64,000 bases of DNA from Pseudomonas protegens (GTDB lineage: Bacteria; Pseudomonadota; Gammaproteobacteria; Pseudomonadales; Pseudomonadaceae). The notes under the pieces were generated by a model, which did no database searches, was not told where the DNA came from, and was given only the letters and a program-made list of their open reading frames with translations. The stretch spans positions 5,240,501 through 5,304,500 of the forward strand of contig NZ_CP031396.1 of NCBI RefSeq assembly GCF_003363755.1, written 5' to 3'. Numbering within the stretch: the stretch's first letter is position 1; the number at the start of each line of letters is the position of its first letter. A program made the position numbers and the translations under genes. Below, one piece after another: positions 63,439 to 64,000 of this stretch.

Positions 63439-64000
63439 ATGTCCGTACTGGAAACCGTCGACGAGCAGGCCGGCGCCCAACAGGAGCTGCCATTCGCCAT
63501 GGTCTACGGCCAGGCGGTCATGGAAATGCCCCTGGACCTGTACATCCCCCCGGATGCACTGGAGGTCTTCCTCGAGGCCTTCGAAGGCCCGTTGGACCTG
63601 CTGCTGTACCTGATCCGCAAACAGAACATCAACATCCTCGACATCCCGGTGGCGGAAATCACCCGCCAGTACATGGGCTATGTGGAGCTGATGCAGTCGG
63701 TGCGCCTGGAGCTGGCCGCCGAGTACCTGGTGATGGCGGCGATGCTGGCCGAGATCAAATCGCGGATGCTGCTGCCGCGCTCTGCTGAGATCGAGGAAGA
63801 AGAGGATGATCCCCGGGCCGAGCTGATTCGCCGCCTGCAGGAGTACGAACGCTTCAAGGCGGCCGCCGAAGGCATCGACGGCCTGAGCCGGGTCGGCCGC
63901 GACGTGGTGGTGCCCAAGCTCGATGCCCCGGAGGCCCGGGCGCGCAAGCTGCTGCCGGATGTGGCCCTGGAAGAGTTGCTGATGTCCATGGCCGAGGTGC
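63439..64000 (+). CDS. scpA: Segregation and condensation protein ScpA, 3' end outside window
   Basis: The ATG at 63439 begins one base after the previous TAG. The visible 187 residues include 'FLEAFEGPLDLLLYLIRKQN' and 'EYLVMAAMLAEIKSRMLLP', the N-terminal ScpA (kleisin) helices that bind the SMC neck, then an acidic stretch. ScpA joins SMC-type condensin with ScpB. An N-terminal extension of about 40 residues before the core is usual in Pseudomonas. Truncated by the window end. Confidence 0.93.
   Translation, partial: MSVLETVDEQAGAQQELPFAMVYGQAVMEMPLDLYIPPDALEVFLEAFEGPLDLLLYLIRKQNINILDIPVAEITRQYMGYVELMQSVRLELAAEYLVMAAMLAEIKSRMLLPRSAEIEEEEDDPRAELIRRLQEYERFKAAAEGIDGLSRVGRDVVVPKLDAPEARARKLLPDVALEELLMSMAEV

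Overview
The window looks like chromosome from a fluorescent Pseudomonas of the P. fluorescens / protegens / chlororaphis complex. Backbone genes are GC-rich. The gene set includes a gbuA-gbuR guanidinobutyrate locus beside a PA1414-type small protein, a Lap-type adhesin with LapE/LapB/LapC-like secretion genes, a PlpD-type patatin autotransporter, a CpxR/Spy/CpxA-like cluster, and Pseudomonas REP-like repeats. Species cannot be fixed from sequence alone.

Region 1 (1-16.7 kb) is a contact-dependent growth inhibition (CDI) locus. The window opens inside a very large CdiA/filamentous-hemagglutinin-type exoprotein gene. Its 3' end switches to AT-rich sequence coding for a variable toxin tip, followed by an overlapping immunity gene. 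Downstream lies an array of spare parts: decayed toxin tips without starts, intact or frameshifted immunity genes, and a second, 5'-truncated cdiA fragment with its own toxin tip and immunity gene. About 500 bp of this fragment is nearly identical to the main gene, so recombination could swap the tip. At least seven toxin/immunity remnants or pairs are visible. Several toxin fragments begin at the same short GCNGCAAAAGG junction. A small minus-strand gene of unknown function is present three times (two intact copies, one decayed). One copy has a striking structured leader with mutually exclusive helices.

Region 2 (17-29.5 kb) is ordinary backbone: a lipoprotein, two regulators, a DUF899 protein, a DUF6279-like lipoprotein, CvfB, a DMT exporter, a PA1414-family micro-protein, and the guanidinobutyrate module (SSS transporter, gbuA, divergent gbuR with a candidate operator), then a DTW-domain tRNA-modification enzyme. 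REP-like inverted pairs sit between genes.

Region 3 (29.5-44.4 kb) holds a type I secretion operon (TolC-like, ABC, HlyD-like) divergent from a 3,109-residue RTX adhesin. The adhesin has an N-terminal retention module with a TAAG LapG-type cleavage motif, eight repeats in exact 738-bp register, a VWA domain and C-terminal RTX nonapeptides. A GTCA-N6-TGAC palindrome resembling a FleQ site lies in the divergent promoter region.

Region 4 (44.4-64 kb) is housekeeping: DUF454 and UPF0149 proteins, RecQ, a MarR regulator, a PlpD-like phospholipase, a SelT/W/H-like protein, a second DMT exporter, two AraC regulators, a UDP-diacylglucosamine pyrophosphatase-like phosphoesterase, an Mpo1-like protein, TrkH, a nitroreductase, the Cpx-like envelope-stress cluster, YciI, YciB, a PHP phosphatase, a YciO-type protein, and the start of scpA, which runs off the window.
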